Shown here: in pieces, positions 1-5,726 of the stretch | Layout: each line of letters starts with the position of its first letter | Numbering within the stretch: position 1 is the stretch's first letter | Assembly: GCA_035528375.1 (NCBI GenBank) | Contig: DATKYS010000034.1 | Span: forward strand, 1 to 13,826 | Direction of reading: 5' to 3' | DNA length: 13,826 nt | DNA from: a bacterium | Lineage (GTDB): Bacteria; RBG-13-66-14 | Program-made: the position numbers and the translations under genes | The notes under the pieces: generated by a model | The model's input: the letters and a program-made list of their open reading frames with translations, nothing else | What the model was told of the DNA's origin: nothing | Databases searched by the model: none

Positions 1-7
1 CCCGGCT

Positions 8-1618
8 TCAGATGCGGCTCTCCAGCATGATTTTCAACCCGTCGAAGGGCAGCTCCTCCCGGCACACCCCCCCCGAGCACACCAACCCCCCGCGCTGGTC
101 CCCGTAGTAGACCGTCAGGTCGTGATCGGGGCCCAGGTGCACCGTGACCTCCCCCGCGAGCCAGTAGTTCCGCGTCTCGTTCGGCCGCAGGTCGCCCATC
201 GCGTACTGGCCCGAAAGAGTGGCCGAGAAGTACTCCGGCCAGTTGTAGGTCACCGACCCCTGCGGGTTCTGTTCGTTGGTCTCGATTTCCGAGTAGGTCC
301 CATTCACCTCGTGGATGTTTATGGTCTCGTAGCGGAAGTGCAGCGCCAGGGAGTGGCCGTTTTGGAAGGTGTAGGAGGCCTCGAGGTCGGGCCAGAGCTC
401 GGCGCGCTCGTAGAGGTAGTAGGTGTCGTCGTCGGGATCGCCGACCTCGTAGCTCTCGTCGTGGAGCCAGAACCCGCCGACGGCGTGCCAGGGCCAGGCG
501 TCCCAGCGGACCTCGCCGCCGTACTCGGGCCGCTCCCGCTCCCGCCGGGAATCCCACGCGTCGCAGTAGCCGCCGCTCACGGAAAGACCCATCCACGGCG
601 AGACGGTCAGGCGCGCCAGATACCCCTCCTCGTCAACCCCGGTGTGGGTGGATTCCAGAGGCTTGCCGGAGAAGCTCACCTCGGGCGGCGCGTTCCACTC
701 GTTGTAGAAATGCTCGTAATTTTTATACTCCAGAAGGAGGGAGTTGCGCCCCAGGTAGCCCACCGCCGAGGCGTAAACGGCCTCGCCGGAGTAGGGCGCG
801 AAACCCAGGCCGGAATGCTCGTACCCGTCGCTCTGGGCGTACTCGGCGTAGAGGTCGGCGTAGTCCGTTGTGACGGAGAGGTGGGCCGCCGGCATGAACA
901 GCCGCTTGCGGACGGCCTCCCCGGTGAAGAGGTCGGTTGCCAGGTGCTGGTCCATGGAGACGACGCCCCCGCCGACCTCGATCCAGGGCACGAAGGGGTT
1001 GACGGAGACCTCGAAACCCCGCACGTCGTCGGTGTACGCGTTCAGGGGGTCGTGGTCGTAGGTCCCCCGCCCGGCCAGCGCCGTGGCGGAAATCCAGCCC
1101 AGGTCCAGCCGCCCGTAGAAGCCCTGGATGAACTTGTCCACGTCCTCGAAGACGGGGTCGTCGTAGAGGTGCAGGGTCAGGCCGCGGCCGAAGGTCGTGT
1201 AGATACTCCCGTAGTACCCCTCCGCCTCCTCGCTCCGGTAGCCCGCGTACCACTTGAAGAGGTCGGCCTCGTACATCCGCTCCCCGGCGACGTTGTCGTA
1301 GCGCGGCTGCCAGAACCGCAGCGTCCCCGCCAGATAGAAGTTCCCCACCCCGATGGTGGCCGTCAGGTCGTCCTCGAAGCTCTGCAGGCCGTAAATCTTG
1401 TCCATCCCGCTGTTGACGTAAGCGTACTCGTGCAGGCGGTACACGGCGGTGTTGGTCACCTGGATCGAGACGCCGGGGTCGGTGTCCAGGCCGATGACGC
1501 CCACCAGCGGGACCTCTTCGTACCACTCCTCGTCCTCGGGGACGTCGCCCTCCTCCGGCTCCTGGGCCAGGGCGGGGACGAGAAGGGCGAGGGTGGCAAG
1601 GATGGCCGTGATGCGCAC
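8..1618 (-). CDS. Predicted outer-membrane beta-barrel protein (DUF6029-like)
   Basis: The 536-aa product starts at a GTG codon, with a clear AGGAGG ribosome binding site 8 nt upstream (1627-1632). Residues 1-18 form a signal peptide (short basic start, hydrophobic run, cleavage near ALA-Q), followed by a very acidic stretch (about 20-36). The remainder is rich in Tyr, Trp, Phe and Gly in alternating short segments, as in outer-membrane beta-strands, and it has no internal hydrophobic helix. The C-terminal region, with the pattern RGGLVCSGGVC and then FDGLKIMLESRI, recalls proteins annotated as DUF6029; that link is from memory and not checked. The final residue is Ile rather than the usual terminal Phe of barrels. 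Only three Cys are seen: one near residue 350, plus C514 and C519 as a CX4C pair. It lies 99 bp downstream of the TlpA-like gene on the same strand, so co-transcription is likely. Substrate and function are unknown. Confidence 0.72.
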   Translation of the reverse strand: MRITAILATLALLVPALAQEPEEGDVPEDEEWYEEVPLVGVIGLDTDPGVSIQVTNTAVYRLHEYAYVNSGMDKIYGLQSFEDDLTATIGVGNFYLAGTLRFWQPRYDNVAGERMYEADLFKWYAGYRSEEAEGYYGSIYTTFGRGLTLHLYDDPVFEDVDKFIQGFYGRLDLGWISATALAGRGTYDHDPLNAYTDDVRGFEVSVNPFVPWIEVGGGVVSMDQHLATDLFTGEAVRKRLFMPAAHLSVTTDYADLYAEYAQSDGYEHSGLGFAPYSGEAVYASAVGYLGRNSLLLEYKNYEHFYNEWNAPPEVSFSGKPLESTHTGVDEEGYLARLTVSPWMGLSVSGGYCDAWDSRRERERPEYGGEVRWDAWPWHAVGGFWLHDESYEVGDPDDDTYYLYERAELWPDLEASYTFQNGHSLALHFRYETINIHEVNGTYSEIETNEQNPQGSVTYNWPEYFSATLSGQYAMGDLRPNETRNYWLAGEVTVHLGPDHDLTVYYGDQRGGLVCSGGVCREELPFDGLKIMLESRI

Positions 1619-1626
1619 GGTTACCG

Positions 1627-1632
1627 CCTCCT
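1627..1632 (-). promoter_or_regulatory. Ribosome binding site of the barrel-protein gene
   Basis: On the minus strand this reads AGGAGG, a perfect Shine-Dalgarno core 8 nt before the GTG at 1618-1616. It decides the GTG start, since no ATG is equally well placed in front of the signal peptide. Confidence 0.8.
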
Positions 1633-1717
1633 GTCTGGGTTGACGTACGGTCTTTCGAGACGTGACGACCGGTCGCGTCGGCGGCCGGTCATAGGCGGGG
1701 AATCGAAAATGCGCAGC

Positions 1718-2224
1718 CTACTCCAGCCCCAACGCCTCGCGGATCGCCGTCTCTATCTTGTCCTCGTCGCCGGGCTGGATGCGGCGAAAGGTCTGGTAGA
1801 TGTTGCCCGAGAGGTCTATGACGACGATGAAGGGGATGCCTGCGTCGCCGCCCTGATAGGCGGTGAGCGCCGCGGCGTTCTTGTCCAGGACGATGGTGTA
1901 GGTGACCCCGACCTCCCTCGCCTTGGCCTTTACGCTGGAGACGTTGCGGGGCAGGTCCTCGGAGATGCCGATGACCACGAGCCCCTGGCCCTTGTACGTC
2001 TGCCACATGTCCTCCATGTGGGGCATGACGGTCAGGCAGGGGGCGCAGCCCACGGCCCAGAAGTCGAGGACGACGACCTTGTCGCCGATGAAGGTCGAGA
2101 GCTTGACCTGGTTGCCGTTCACGTCTTCGAGCATGAAGAGGGGGGCCTTGCGCATGGCTTCTGCGCCGACGGCGGTGGCCGCGACCAGGACGAGGAGCGT
2201 GGCGATTGAAACCAGTTTCCGCAT
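1718..2224 (-). CDS. TlpA-family thioredoxin-like protein, secreted
   Basis: The 168-aa product is a thiol-disulfide oxidoreductase of the TlpA/ResA/AhpC-TSA-like group, expected outside the cytoplasmic membrane. Residues 1-23 are a signal peptide ending in a GAEA-type cleavage site. No lipobox Cys is present, so it is probably periplasmic and soluble. The thioredoxin fold follows: LVDFW-like strand (VVLDFW, 51-56), active site C60-A-P-C63, strand LVVIGIS (82-88) and cis-proline motif GIPFIVVID (P131). The residue before the first Cys is Gly where the family usually has Trp. The same frame stays open upstream to about 3118, but ATG 2224 is chosen because it opens the signal peptide and is preceded by a GGGGGA ribosome binding site (2230-2235). 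It is first of a likely two-gene unit with the downstream barrel gene and is transcribed from a good promoter at 2318-2346. Partner proteins are unknown; the neighbouring barrel is an obvious candidate. Confidence 0.88.
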   Translation of the reverse strand: MRKLVSIATLLVLVAATAVGAEAMRKAPLFMLEDVNGNQVKLSTFIGDKVVVLDFWAVGCAPCLTVMPHMEDMWQTYKGQGLVVIGISEDLPRNVSSVKAKAREVGVTYTIVLDKNAAALTAYQGGDAGIPFIVVIDLSGNIYQTFRRIQPGDEDKIETAIREALGLE

Positions 2225-2317
2225 TTTCTTCCCCCTTGAGCGGTGAAAACGAACCTCTTCGAGGGTTGCTAAAGGATAGCCGAACCCAGCGGTTTTTTCC
2301 AGCCTACGGTCCCGCCC

Positions 2318-2346
2318 ATTATCGGCAAAAGGGGCGGCAGTGTCAA
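2318..2346 (-). promoter_or_regulatory. Sigma70-type promoter for the TlpA-like/barrel unit
   Basis: Read on the minus strand, TTGACA (2346-2341) and GATAAT (2323-2318) are separated by exactly 17 nt, giving a perfect -35 and a 5/6 -10. Transcription would start near 2311, about 87 nt before the ATG at 2224. Its -35 box lies in an inverted repeat shared with the divergent promoter. Confidence 0.72.
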
Positions 2347-2368
2347 CTCCGGCGGGCCGCCTTGACAC
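2340..2368. repeat. Inverted repeat holding both divergent -35 boxes
   Basis: GTGTCAA (2340-2346) and TTGACAC (2362-2368) are perfect 7-bp inverted repeats around a 15-bp GC-rich centre. Each arm contains one of the two opposed -35 hexamers, so a dimeric regulator binding here could control both directions. The symmetry may simply follow from two TTGACA boxes facing away from each other. Confidence 0.6.
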
Positions 2369-2390
2369 CACCCGCTCCGGCGAATAGCAT
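2362..2390 (+). promoter_or_regulatory. Sigma70-type promoter for the first glycosyltransferase
   Basis: TTGACA (2362-2367) and TAGCAT (2385-2390) are separated by exactly 17 nt. The -35 is perfect and the -10 matches 4/6; an overlapping CATAAT (2388-2393) has a longer, 20-nt spacing. Transcription would begin near 2397, giving a leader of about 32 nt to the ATG at 2429. Confidence 0.65.
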
Positions 2391-2428
2391 AATCCCCCGT
2401 CCCACCGATCCTCCCGAGGCTGAAATCC

Positions 2429-3604
2429 ATGGGCCGTCCGCGGCGAACCGCCCTCTTCTACGTCCCCTACACCGCCATCGGCGGCAGCCACCACAGCCTC
2501 CTGGGCTTCATCGAGGGGCTGGGGCCCGGCTGGCGGGCGATAGTCGTATACAACGAGGAAAACCCGGCTTTCACCGAGCTCTACGAGGGACGCGGGGTGG
2601 AGTGCCGGCGGCTGGAGGCGCCCGGCGTGCTCTACGTCCGCGACCTGCGGCACCCCTGGCGCACGGCGCGGGACCTCTGGCGGACGGTGCGTGGGCTGCG
2701 GCGCATCGCGCGCGAGGAACGGGCCGCGGTTCTCTACGGCGAGTCTTTCATCGGGCGACTGCTGGCCGGGCTCTCCGTCGCCGGGCTCCCCACCGCGGCG
2801 CTGGGCTACATCCGCATGTGCCGCGACGCTGGGCTGGCCGACCGGCTGGCCTACGTCCTGGCTGACGCCTACGTGGTCATCTCGGAGACGGTCCTGCGGG
2901 TGGCGGTGCCCTGGGCATCCCTGCGGCCGCGCAAGCTTTTCAAAATATTCAACGGCGTGCGGCTGGACCGCTTCCGACCGGCCCCCCCCGACGCCGGTCT
3001 GAAAAAACGGCTCGGGATTGACGGCCATCCCACGATCGGCTACTACGGCCGCTTCGCCCCGTTCAAGTGCCCCGACACGCTCCTGGAATCGCTGGCGATT
3101 CTGCGGCGAAGAGGGCACACGGAAGTGCGTCTGCTCCTGGTCGGGGCGCCCCAGGAGGAGGTCTACCCCGGCTTCGCGGCTGGTATGGAGGAAATCATCG
3201 GGCGCGAGGGGCTCGACGGGGCCGTGGTGCGCACCGGATTCGTCGGCGACGTGCGGGACTACGTCCGGGCGGCGGACATCGTCGCCGTGCCCAGCGACCT
3301 GGAGCCATTCGGTCGGGCGGTGATCGAGGCGATGGCGCTCGAGCGGCCCGTGGTGGGCGGGAACAACGGGGGGATACCGGAGATAGCGACCGACGGCGTG
3401 GACGCGCTGTTGGTGCCGCCTCGGGACCCCGTAGCCCTGGCCGACGCCCTCGAGCGGCTCCTCGACGACCCGGCGCTGGCGCGGAGGCTGGCCGTGGCCG
3501 GCCGGCGGACGGTGGAACGGCGCTTCGATATGCGGCGCAACCAGGGAAAACTGCGCGCGCTGGTGGAGCTCCTGGCCCGGCGCCGGGCGGGATTCTCGCC
3601 GTAG
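2429..3604 (+). CDS. Glycosyltransferase, GT-B fold, family 4-like
   Basis: The 391-aa enzyme probably transfers a sugar from a nucleotide-activated donor during synthesis of a surface glycan; donor and acceptor cannot be read from sequence. The N-terminal Rossmann half opens with LFYVPYTAIGGSHHSLLGF (9-27), the usual first strand and glycine loop. The linker NGVRLDRFRP (175-184) leads to the C-terminal donor half. That half begins with IGYYGRFAPFKCPDTLLE (203-220), carrying the Arg and Lys that usually contact the donor phosphates. The EX7E motif is E292-PFGRAVI-E300, followed by GNNGGIPEI (311-319). Length is normal and there are no membrane segments. The ATG at 2429 has a GAGG box 9 nt upstream (2416-2419) and its own promoter at 2362-2390. 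The stop codon lies inside a GTAGGGG repeat start (3601-3607), so the natural C-terminus may have been altered slightly. Confidence 0.9.
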   Translation: MGRPRRTALFYVPYTAIGGSHHSLLGFIEGLGPGWRAIVVYNEENPAFTELYEGRGVECRRLEAPGVLYVRDLRHPWRTARDLWRTVRGLRRIAREERAAVLYGESFIGRLLAGLSVAGLPTAALGYIRMCRDAGLADRLAYVLADAYVVISETVLRVAVPWASLRPRKLFKIFNGVRLDRFRPAPPDAGLKKRLGIDGHPTIGYYGRFAPFKCPDTLLESLAILRRRGHTEVRLLLVGAPQEEVYPGFAAGMEEIIGREGLDGAVVRTGFVGDVRDYVRAADIVAVPSDLEPFGRAVIEAMALERPVVGGNNGGIPEIATDGVDALLVPPRDPVALADALERLLDDPALARRLAVAGRRTVERRFDMRRNQGKLRALVELLARRRAGFSP

Positions 3605-3617
3605 GGGTAGCCACGGT

Positions 3618-3780
3618 CCCCCTCTCCCCGTGGGAGCGGCTCGCCGACGGGGTCAGGGGTGAGGGCTGCCTTATAAAAAACGGGCGGACCTAAAGGTCCG
3701 CCCCTACGTCATCGCAATCCGCGAGGTACGGGTTAGGGTGAGGGGTAAAAGCGGCGGGGAAGGGATTCCCCGCCCTACAT
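3618..3780 (+). repeat. Composite repeat module, copy A
   Basis: The 163-bp copy matches copy B (3879-4043) part by part. The parts in order are a decayed CCCTCTCCC...GGGAG palindrome; GGGTGAGGG with a TATAAAAAAC stretch; hairpin GGGCGGACC/GGTCCGCCC with TAAA loop (3682-3703); a conserved linker beginning CCTACGTCATCGCAATCC and containing GGGTTAGGGTGAGG; and hairpin GGCGGGGAA/TTCCCCGCC with GGGA loop (3753-3774), followed by CTACAT. No transposase gene or target duplication is visible. Confidence 0.8.
3675..3703 (-). terminator. Terminator-like hairpin with T-tract on the minus strand (copy A)
   Basis: Read leftward, a perfect 9-bp GC-rich stem (3703-3695 with 3690-3682, 4-nt loop) is followed after one base by six T residues (A-run 3675-3680 on the plus strand). 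This fits an intrinsic terminator for leftward transcripts. No minus-strand gene lies just upstream of it, so it may only block antisense transcription into the glycosyltransferase, or be a by-product of the repeat. Confidence 0.45.
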
Positions 3781-3800
3781 TTAGAACCGCGCAATTGCCC

Positions 3801-3850
3801 GTAGGGGCGACCGTCCACGGTCGCCCGCGGGCGGGGACGGAGCCCCGCCC
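3801..3850 (+). repeat. Two GTAGGGG-type hairpins between modules A and B
   Basis: GTAGGG is followed by the perfect stem GGGCGACCGT/ACGGTCGCCC (3805-3826, 2-nt loop). Directly after it comes GGGCGGGG/CCCCGCCC (3829-3836 and 3843-3850). The flank orientation of the first is opposite to that of modules A and B. The arm sequences differ from those of the other hairpins while staying self-complementary. Confidence 0.75.
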
Positions 3851-3878
3851 CTATATCCTCGCAACCGGCGAGAAACGG

Positions 3879-4043
3879 CCTCCCTCTCCCTCCGGGAGAG
3901 GGATTGAGGGTGAGGGCCACCGTATAAAAAACGGGCCGACCTGAACGGCGGGCCGTCGGTCCGCCCCTACGTCATCGCAATCCGCGAGGCACGGGTTAGG
4001 GTGAGGTGTGGAAGCGGCGGGGATTAAAATCACCGCCCTACAT
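3879..4043 (+). repeat. Composite repeat module, copy B
   Basis: The 165-bp copy lies 98 bp after copy A in the same orientation. It has an intact palindrome CCCTCTCCC/GGGAGAGGG (3882-3902); the A-tract TATAAAAAAC; a longer central hairpin (3933-3965) whose outer arms carry one C:C mismatch and whose loop contains a smaller ACGGC/GCCGT stem; the same linker beginning CCTACGTCATCGCAATCC; and the final hairpin GGCGGGGATT/AATCACCGCC (4018-4039, one mismatch), then CTACAT. Its central hairpin is closer to inverted copy C than to copy A. Confidence 0.8.
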
Positions 4044-4070
4044 ATCGGCGAACAACGGTTAATAACCTAC

Positions 4071-4141
4071 GGGCCGACCTAAAGGTCGGCCCCTACATCA
4101 TCGCAACCAGGGCGCGTCTGAAAACCCGCCCCTACGTCATC
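4071..4141 (+). repeat. Partial repeat modules with hairpin GGGCCGACC/GGTCGGCCC
   Basis: A perfect 9-bp stem (4071-4079 and 4084-4092, TAAA loop) is followed by CCTACATCATCGCAACC, the module flank. A second, stemless half-copy ends in CCCGCCCCTACGTCATC (to about 4141). The upstream palindrome and A-tract parts of the full module are missing. Confidence 0.7.
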
Positions 4142-4196
4142 CCAATCGGCCGCCCCACATATTCGGGCGCACCGTGCCATGCGACCCCTTTTTGTT

Positions 4197-4202
4197 TATA
4201 CT
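4197..4202 (+). promoter_or_regulatory. Possible -10 box for the second glycosyltransferase
   Basis: TATACT matches 5/6 of the sigma70 -10 consensus and sits in the only AT-rich patch before the gene. No convincing -35 lies 16-18 nt upstream. A start near 4209 would give a leader of about 24 nt without a Shine-Dalgarno sequence. Confidence 0.35.
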
Positions 4203-4232
4203 TGACCCCGTAATCCACCGGCCCGCACACAC

Positions 4233-5462
4233 ATGCTCATCCTCCACTACCTCGTGGACCTGCTGCTCTCGGGCCCCCACCGGGGCACGGCGGAGGTGTG
4301 CGCCCGCCTGAAGGAGCGGGGGTTCACCTGCGTCGCGGCCAGCCTCACCGGCGACGGCCCCGGCCGGGCGTACTTCGACGAGCGCGGCGTGGAGCTGCAC
4401 CTCGTCGGCGGACCGGGGGACTCATCACTGAAACTGGGGCTCGAGCTGGCCCGCCTGGCGAAGCGGATAGGCGCCACCGCCCTCCACGGCCACCCCAACC
4501 GCCTGCCGACCTGGATCGCCGGCCTCGTGACCGGACGGCCGGCCTTCGTCACCTTCCACCGCTACGGCTTCGATTCCCCCCTCGAACGGCGGCTGACGAA
4601 GCTCACCTCGCCCTTCATGGGCGGCTACGCCTGCGTCTCGCGCCGGGTGCGCGACTACGTGCTGGACGTGGACCGCGTTCACCCCAGCCGCGTGGCCCTG
4701 GTGCCCAACGGCCTGGACACGGAGCGGTTCCGGCCGGGGATTATTGAAAGGGAGGATGCCCGGCGGGGGCTGGGCCTCGGGCCGGGGGAAACGGTGCTGG
4801 GCTACGTGGGCCGTCTGGGGCACCGCAAGGGGCTGGACCACCTGCTGCGGGCCGCGGCGCGGATTCCCGGCTCGATCGTGCTCCTGGCCGGGGCGGGCTA
4901 CCACGAGGAACACCTGCGGGACCTGGCCCGGGAACTGGGCACGGGCGACCGGGTGCGGTTTTTGGGGACGGTTCCCGACCCGCGGCCGGTGTACGCCGCC
5001 TGCGACCTGGCGGTGGCCGTCGGGCGCGGCGAGAGCTTCAACCGGGGGATGGCCGAGCCTCTGGCGCTGGGCGTCCCGGCGGTGGGGCTGGCCCAGGGCG
5101 GCTGCGTGGAGATTCTGCCGCGCGAGGCGCGGGGGCTCCTGATTTTCGAATACTCGGACCGGGCGCTCGGTGAAAAAATCGCAAAGCTCCTGGACGACCC
5201 CGCGGGGACGAGGGCCATGACCGACGCCGCCTCGCGTCACATCCGCCAGAACCACAGCCTGGAGGCGATGACCGAGGGCTACGTCGAACTTTACACGCGG
5301 GTGCTTCTCGAGGGAAAAAGGCCGGCGGATTCGAGTCGGCCGCCGCGGGCGCCCCGCCTACCCGGTGTCGAAGACTCCGATCGCACGCCCCACGCCGTGG
5401 ACGGCGAGGGCTACGCCGGGCCGCACCTGGACCCCGGCCTGGGCGGCAAGAGGCTGCTGTGA
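4233..5462 (+). CDS. Glycosyltransferase, GT-B fold, family 4-like
   Basis: The 409-aa enzyme probably belongs to surface glycan or lipopolysaccharide synthesis; its sugar and acceptor are unknown. The first strand and loop are LILHYLVDLLLSGPHRGTAE (2-21). HGHPNRLPTW (85-94) and FHRYGF (108-113) belong to the acceptor half. VPNGLDTERFRP (157-168) is the interdomain linker, and YVGRLGHRKGLDHLL (191-205) starts the donor half with R194 and K199. The EX7E motif is E267-SFNRGMA-E275, followed by GLAQGGCVEI (285-294). The fold ends near residue 360; the last 50 or so residues are Pro-, Gly- and Arg-rich, look disordered, and are unusual for the family. ATG 4233 is chosen because it opens the first beta-strand directly, although no Shine-Dalgarno sequence precedes it. 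It is separated from the first glycosyltransferase by repeats and is probably transcribed on its own. Confidence 0.87.
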   Translation: MLILHYLVDLLLSGPHRGTAEVCARLKERGFTCVAASLTGDGPGRAYFDERGVELHLVGGPGDSSLKLGLELARLAKRIGATALHGHPNRLPTWIAGLVTGRPAFVTFHRYGFDSPLERRLTKLTSPFMGGYACVSRRVRDYVLDVDRVHPSRVALVPNGLDTERFRPGIIEREDARRGLGLGPGETVLGYVGRLGHRKGLDHLLRAAARIPGSIVLLAGAGYHEEHLRDLARELGTGDRVRFLGTVPDPRPVYAACDLAVAVGRGESFNRGMAEPLALGVPAVGLAQGGCVEILPREARGLLIFEYSDRALGEKIAKLLDDPAGTRAMTDAASRHIRQNHSLEAMTEGYVELYTRVLLEGKRPADSSRPPRAPRLPGVEDSDRTPHAVDGEGYAGPHLDPGLGGKRLL

Positions 5463-5592
5463 CCCGGCTGGAGGCCGACCCGCCCCCCCTCGACGGAGAG
5501 GGCGCGACCGGGCCGGTGTATTCAGCGATAAAGGCAGCTGCGTTGCACCGGCGCTGTCACGGTTTTTGCTTCGCATAGCTCGCTTCGCTCGG

Positions 5593-5621
5593 TTTTGCTG
5601 AGTTCGTAAGCCTTGGATAAT
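5593..5621 (+). promoter_or_regulatory. Possible promoter of the regulator-mutS-yhaM operon
   Basis: GATAAT (5616-5621) is a 5/6 -10 match. Seventeen nt upstream stands TTTTGC (5593-5598), a poor -35. A start near 5628 would leave a leader of about 100 nt. It is the best candidate in the gap, but a weak one, and may need an activator if real. Confidence 0.35.
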
Positions 5622-5684
5622 TCCCGCGTCGTCGTGCGGCAAAAACGTGTGCCAGCGCCTCCCCCCTCCCTGAACCGCAACCTT

Positions 5685-5708
5685 TTCGAGATATTCAACG
5701 CTCTCGAA
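5685..5708 (+). promoter_or_regulatory. Inverted repeat just before the operon's first start codon
   Basis: TTCGAGA (5685-5691) and TCTCGAA (5702-5708) are perfect 7-bp arms with a 10-nt loop, extendable by two G-T pairs. The right arm runs into GAAGGG (5706-5711), the only Shine-Dalgarno-like sequence before ATG 5727. If the stem forms in RNA it would partly hide that site. It could instead be an operator. Confidence 0.35.
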
Positions 5709-5726
5709 GGGTGAATCAAAAGACCG

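Larger units (their letters stand above)
3605..4232. other. Gene-free repeat-rich spacer between the two glycosyltransferases
   Basis: This 628-bp stretch has no credible coding region. It is filled with short hairpins of one style: a fixed flank (CCTACGTCATCGCAA or GTAGGGGCG) next to GC-rich, self-complementary arms. Two long composite copies are present (3618-3780 and 3879-4043), with separate hairpins between them (3801-3850) and after them (4071-4141). The last 60 bases or so are free of repeat and hold the presumed promoter of the next gene. Confidence 0.85.
5463..5726. other. Intergenic leader region before the three-gene operon
   Basis: The region shows no coding potential with a sensible start. 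Positions 5463-5520 are GC-rich and contain GACGGAGAGGGCGCGACCGGGCCG, broadly like the end of the preceding gene but in another frame. A 7-bp inverted repeat GCCGGTG/CACCGGC (5512-5518, 5546-5552) precedes a T5 run by 10 nt and is too loose for a confident terminator. Positions 5555-5720 are AT-richer than the surrounding genes and hold a possible -10 box and a hairpin near the start codon. Confidence 0.6.

Noticed and set aside
1666-1675. 10-bp palindrome CGACCGGTCG between the thioredoxin and barrel genes
   Set aside because: It is a single short palindrome without a second copy or T-tract, and is expected by chance at this GC content.
122-2209. Long plus-strand open frame (695 codons) across the barrel and thioredoxin genes
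   Set aside because: It is antisense to two well-supported genes, has a Val/Gly/Arg-rich composition typical of GC-rich shadow frames, and shows no family motif.
2225-3118. Upstream extension of the TlpA-like frame to 466 codons
   Set aside because: The added part is antisense to the glycosyltransferase and crosses the divergent promoters. The signal peptide and ribosome site fix the start at 2224.
3618-4141. CRISPR-like array
   Set aside because: Units are not evenly spaced, the variable parts are self-complementary arms rather than unique spacers, and no cas gene is present.
5512-5567. Terminator after the second glycosyltransferase
   Set aside because: The 7-bp arms enclose a 27-nt loop and the T5 run is 10 nt beyond the stem, which is too loose to call.
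5563-5600. CTTCGC/GCTCG direct repeats in the leader
   Set aside because: They are short, low-complexity and without consistent spacing. Such strings are common and show no clear function.
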